Source: CAYNFH01 sp964396385 (GTDB taxonomy: Bacteria; Armatimonadota; Chthonomonadetes; Chthonomonadales; CAJBBX01). From it: a DNA stretch of 8,759 bases. Numbering within the stretch: position 1 is the stretch's first letter; every line of letters begins with the position of its first letter. Both the position numbers and the translations under genes were made by a program. Where the stretch lies: positions 1 through 8,759 of the forward strand of contig CAYNFH010000250.1 in NCBI GenBank assembly GCA_964396385.1, written 5' to 3'. Below the pieces are notes generated by a model. That model saw nothing but the letters and a program-made list of their open reading frames with translations, made no database searches and was not told the origin of the DNA. Below are positions 6,604-8,759 of the stretch, in pieces.

Positions 6604-6735
6604 AGGCCAGAACTTGGCAAGCACTGCGGGAGATAGTTACCCCGACGTACGCTCCTCTGCAAGTCACTGTCCATTCCCAGTTGTAGACCAACCTGTTGTC
6701 CCGGCCCCAGGGTCGGAACGTCTCCACGGGCCGTG

Positions 6736-6764
6736 AAGCTGCCCTCCTGACGGAGCAGCTTTTT
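6736..6764 (+). terminator. Intrinsic terminator inside the GH25-like leader
   Basis: Stem AAGCTGC pairs with GCAGCTT, continues past a two-base CC bulge as TCC/GGA around a TGAC loop, and ends in a run of five T (6760-6764): about ten pairs, GC-rich near the loop. It lies after the promoter at 6578-6603 and about 35 bases before the Shine-Dalgarno of the GH25-like gene, so it is placed to act as a conditional (attenuator) terminator; it would also stop read-through from the pseudopilin gene. Confidence 0.65.
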
Positions 6765-6813
6765 CACACAGGTCGCCCTGCTGCGACGCGCCCTGCGTAG
6801 GAGGGAAGCCGAA

Positions 6814-8046
6814 TTGCACCGTCGTCGCTACCTTACTGCCTGCCTGTCTGCTGGCGTGCTGCTCCTGGTACGGAGTCTGCAGCTCGCCGTCTCAGCCGCG
6901 ATGTCTCCCGCCTCAGCCGTGCATCCCAACCCTGTCAGCGGCGCGGCGGCAGCAGGACTTAAGAAGGCCGATAAGGCTGCTGCCGCAGAAGCCGGCCCGC
7001 CGCTTCCGGGCCGGTTCCTCGCATTTGACGTGTCCCGACCGTTTGGCAGCACTCGCAACACCTTCAGGGCAGCCGCATGGGCTCACTTCTGTCAGAAGGC
7101 GTACAACGCCGGACGCCGGATGGTGGTCATCCAGGCGCGGGGAAGCAAGACCATGAACCCCTATGCGGATCTGCTTCTCTGCGGAGCGCGGCAGCAGGGC
7201 CTCTGGACCGCCGCATACCTCTTTGTCGACTTCACTAATCCATACGGCTCCGGCGATCTCCAGGTCCAGCAGGCCCTCCAGGCGATTGGCGACGAGGCGA
7301 AACAGATCGCCTTCATGGTCGTGGACGTGGAAAACGGCGCCGCCGGCAACATGACCCCGGCTGAGCGAGTGAACCGCATCGGCCAGGCCGTGCATGCCAT
7401 CGCAAAGGCGGGCATCCGGCCGGTTATTTACGCCAAGAACAGCGGCGGCTACCGCGGAGAGTGGACGGACCTGACCGGCAATGCAAAGGACTTCGCCTAC
7501 CTCCCGCTCTGGGTCCCGCGTTATGACCGCCTGCCGCGCCTTGACAGCGATTCCCGTCTGGGACGGCCCTGGGAGTCCTTTGGAGGTTGGCGAATGCGGG
7601 TCGGCAAGCAGTACGTTGAAGATAAGTTTCCTCAGAAGACCGGACTCGCGGTGGACGAGAACGTCTTCGACCGCGCCGTAGTCAGCGGCCCCAGAGAGGT
7701 CCGCCCGTACGGCGTGACCGGCCTCGTCAAGGTCGTCCCCGTCGCGGCGAAGCGGGATCCGCAGACTGGCGAAGTGGAGCAGTCCGTCAAGCTCGTCAAC
7801 AAGAGCAAGAGCACCGTGGACGGTCCCGTCTCCCTAGTGCTGCATGGCCTGGACCAAAGGGTCGAACTGAGCAACCGCTCCGGGGAAACCGGTGAGGTCG
7901 ACCCCGCGCACAGCCCATACGTGAGCGTGACCGACCAGCCGCTCCCACCCGGAAAGAGCGTGGATGTTAAGCTCAACTTCAAGGGCCCGCAAGGCGTGCC
8001 GGTGAACTTCCAGGCATCAGTCCTATCAGGTTCAGGCGATATGTAG
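6814..8046 (+). CDS. Exported GH25-lysozyme-like protein with C-terminal beta-sandwich
   Basis: 410-residue protein resembling glycoside hydrolase family 25 (Cellosyl/Ch-type muramidase barrel), which cuts N-acetylmuramic bonds in peptidoglycan. Seen: a signal-peptide-like start (RRRYLTACLSAGVLLLVRSLQLAVSAAM), an Ala/Lys-rich linker (about 35-65), then the barrel: FLAFDVSRP (68-76, D72), AGRRMVVIQARG (99-110), GLWTAAYLFVDF (129-140), IAFMVVDVENG (165-175, with the D171-x-E173 pair of GH25), RPVIYAKNSGGY (202-213), LWVPRYD (232-238), FGGWRMRVGKQY (256-267) and LAVDENVFD (278-286, the usual 'vD.N.F' end). Residues 300-410 look like a beta-sandwich (SVKLVNKSKSTVDGPVSLVL, PYVSV..QPLPPGKSVDVKLNF) found at the C-terminus of other secreted proteins. 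The TTG start is set by AGGAGG (6799-6804) nine bases upstream; no ATG or GTG would keep the signal peptide. Activity is inferred; a non-catalytic GH25 fold remains possible. It is preceded by a long leader with a terminator. Confidence 0.7.
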   Translation: MHRRRYLTACLSAGVLLLVRSLQLAVSAAMSPASAVHPNPVSGAAAAGLKKADKAAAAEAGPPLPGRFLAFDVSRPFGSTRNTFRAAAWAHFCQKAYNAGRRMVVIQARGSKTMNPYADLLLCGARQQGLWTAAYLFVDFTNPYGSGDLQVQQALQAIGDEAKQIAFMVVDVENGAAGNMTPAERVNRIGQAVHAIAKAGIRPVIYAKNSGGYRGEWTDLTGNAKDFAYLPLWVPRYDRLPRLDSDSRLGRPWESFGGWRMRVGKQYVEDKFPQKTGLAVDENVFDRAVVSGPREVRPYGVTGLVKVVPVAAKRDPQTGEVEQSVKLVNKSKSTVDGPVSLVLHGLDQRVELSNRSGETGEVDPAHSPYVSVTDQPLPPGKSVDVKLNFKGPQGVPVNFQASVLSGSGDM

Positions 8047-8078
8047 GAGGACTGCTCAGCTATTGTGGTATACCGCTC

Positions 8079-8246
8079 GTGACCATAGTATCGGAGCCAA
8101 TGGCGGAGTCGGATACGTATATTCACGGGACGCACAGGGCCGAGCAGACCAGACTTGCCCGCCTCAACGCCCTTACCAATCCCCCATTCATAGAGTTCCT
8201 AGATCTGCGACCTGCTGACCGCGTATTGGAGGTCGGCTGCGGCTGA
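8079..8246 (+). pseudogene. Truncated class I methyltransferase (N-terminal fragment)
   Basis: From ATG 8100, or GTG 8079 in the same frame, the sequence reads as the N-terminus of a UbiE/Methyltransf_11-type SAM methyltransferase: TYIHGTHRAEQTRLARLNAL (6-25 from the ATG), FIEFLDLRPADRVLEVGCG (30-48). It then meets TGA (8244-8246) exactly inside the glycine-rich SAM motif. Neither other plus-strand frame continues the methyltransferase after the stop, so this is a truncation at a junction near 8243 rather than a simple frameshift or stop mutation. Only 48 residues remain of an expected ~250. It follows the GH25-like gene by 32-53 bases; GGAG (8093-8096) lies three bases before ATG 8100, too close for a good site. 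The product cannot bind SAM. Confidence 0.65.
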
Positions 8247-8355
8247 GAAGGAGCTCCGGCAGCAAATGGTCCGGGACGACGCCACGGCGATCTTCTACTG
8301 GAACTGGGCGCGCGGCATCAAGCCTGGCGCCAGAGAAACAGCCTCGTCTCCCTAA
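8245..8355 (+). pseudogene. Unplaced coding remnant, possible C-terminus of another protein
   Basis: Immediately after the methyltransferase break, another plus-strand frame reads EKELRQQMVRDDATAIFYWNWARGIKPGA and ends at TAA (8353-8355). There is no start codon in a sensible place and the fragment is only about 36 residues. The pattern of a helix, then 'D-D/A-x-x-I-F-Y-W' and 'I-K-P-G', is reminiscent of the C-terminal end of family 5 solute-binding proteins, but the similarity is faint and I would not rely on it. It may simply be non-coding filler next to a rearrangement point. The TAA overlaps the stop of the convergent minus-strand gene. Confidence 0.2.
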
Positions 8356-8759
8356 TCGAGCGGCACCGCAGCCCTGATCGGTTGAACGTCGCCCTGGCGC
8401 GTTCCAGCTCCGTCCGATACCACCGCTGTGTGCCATCCGGCTTGGGATATGGCTCCAAACCGGCTCTGCAACGCCAGATCGAGCATGTAGGCCAGCATCT
8501 GGAGATAGTCGACCGGCAGCAGAAACAGGAAGCGAGGGGCTGGAAGGCCCTTCTCCTGGCCCACGATCTGGCGGAGGCTGTGCAGCACGGCCGTCCGGAC
8601 CTCGCCCATAGAGCCGATAAGCACCCGCATCAGCGCGTTGAATTCCTCGTAGGAGACGCCTTCCGTCGCTCGCAGTCGGAGCGCTCCTTCCAGCAGACGG
8701 CGCATCTCGCGCAGCTCTTGGGTGCTTTCCGCGGAGATCTGCTCCCGCGTAGGGAGCTG
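8352..8759 (-). CDS. Hypothetical protein, 5' end off window
   Basis: A minus-strand frame is open from the right edge to TAG (8352-8354), 135 residues in the window. An internal ATG at 8705 exists, but the frame continues upstream of it (LPTREQISAESTQELREMRRLLEGALRL), so the true start is probably outside. The visible part is mostly helical: SYEEFNALMRVLIGSMGEVRTAVLHSLRQIV, then GLPAPRFLFLLPVDYLQMLAYMLDLALQSRFGAISQ. The third codon positions are G/C-rich, supporting this strand over the equally open plus-strand frame opposite, whose product is His/Gln/Arg-rich and looks like an antisense reading. The last ~25 residues (from about GWHTAVV on) lose this character and may be read-through past an original end, which would fit a broken gene at the same junction. 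I recognise no family. Confidence 0.5.
   Translation of the reverse strand, partial: QLPTREQISAESTQELREMRRLLEGALRLRATEGVSYEEFNALMRVLIGSMGEVRTAVLHSLRQIVGQEKGLPAPRFLFLLPVDYLQMLAYMLDLALQSRFGAISQAGWHTAVVSDGAGTRQGDVQPIRAAVPLD

Larger units (their letters stand above)
6458..6700. repeat. Imperfect direct repeat, 193 bases apart
   Basis: Copy 1 (6458-6477) and copy 2 (6651-6670) are both GCTCCTCTGC, two variable bases (CG or AA), then GTCACTGT: 18 of 20 identical. Similarity continues with gaps to CAGTT...CCTGT...GTC, giving overall copies of 6458-6502 and 6651-6700. They bracket the promoter, one upstream and one inside the transcribed leader. They may be regulator sites or the remains of a local duplication. 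Confidence 0.5.
6413..6813. other. 401-base non-coding region with promoter, repeats and leader
   Basis: No convincing gene lies here; the open frames on both strands have poor composition and no recognisable motifs. It holds, in order, the left copy of a direct repeat (6458-6502), a weak hairpin with a T-run that could end the pseudopilin transcript (6541-6560), an extended -10 promoter (6578-6603), the right repeat copy (6651-6700), a hairpin CCGGCC-CCAG-GGTCGG (6701-6716), an intrinsic terminator (6736-6764) and the Shine-Dalgarno of the next gene (6799-6804). The predicted transcript leader is about 200 bases long. Confidence 0.6.

Noticed and set aside
6446..6736. Overlapping 84- and 93-codon frames on both strands in the pseudopilin/GH25 gap
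   Set aside because: Neither has a ribosome site, recognisable motif or coding-like composition, and the region contains promoter, repeat and terminator signals instead.
8063..8091. TTGTGG, 17 bases, TAGTAT as a promoter for the truncated methyltransferase
   Set aside because: The match is weak (3 of 6 and 4 of 6) and the start codon would be almost leaderless.
1..8759. CRISPR arrays, tRNA or rRNA genes, transposase genes
   Set aside because: I saw no regularly spaced repeats, cloverleaf-like sequences or DDE/serine-recombinase motifs on either strand.

Overview
The window looks like chromosomal DNA from a high-GC, free-living bacterium, most likely of the Armatimonadota (Fimbriimonas/Chthonomonas type). 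The main clue is the pseudopilin at 5588-6412. It combines the N-terminal methylation motif, an FPVFSQA...CLSNEKQLGLA..MY.QDYDE stretch and an exact H-X9-DG motif, a combination I know best from that phylum and from the related Planctomycetes style of pseudopilins. The phylum call is inference from protein style, not from a marker gene.

Layout from left to right. (1) 1-1889, minus strand: a two-gene unit. An HPr-kinase-like P-loop protein (807-1889) is followed, with an ATGA stop/start overlap, by an MFS/BT1-like transporter that runs off the left edge. (2) 1890-2135: a divergent control region containing an 8-bp inverted repeat and the start of a possible 45-aa small ORF. (3) 2136-5432, plus strand: three tightly packed genes, a GT39/ArnT-like membrane glycosyltransferase, an uncharacterised nucleotidyltransferase of the NTP_transf_5 type, and an FkbM methyltransferase. 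(4) 5433-6412: a good promoter and a secreted pseudopilin gene. (5) 6413-8046: a 401-nt non-coding region with an extended -10 promoter, direct repeats and an intrinsic terminator that lies before the ribosome binding site, then an exported GH25-lysozyme-like protein starting at TTG. (6) 8047-8759: scrambled ground. A methyltransferase stops dead inside its SAM-binding motif, a short unplaced fragment follows, and an unidentified minus-strand gene enters from the right edge.

How the genes may work together: HprK-related kinases and NTP_transf_5 proteins are known to travel together, often with PqqD-like proteins, in ribosomal-peptide (lasso-type) and exosortase/exopolysaccharide loci. Here the pair flanks a divergent promoter and comes with a lipid-linked-sugar glycosyltransferase, an O-methyltransferase and an exporter-type MFS protein. 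This suggests a locus that decorates and exports a peptide or glycan. No PqqD, cyclase, protease or convincing precursor is visible, so this is a hypothesis. The pseudopilin and GH25-like genes each have their own promoter and look like separate cell-surface genes. The best non-protein observation is the leader of the GH25-like gene, where the order promoter, structured leader, terminator, Shine-Dalgarno is what a transcription attenuator or riboswitch would show.
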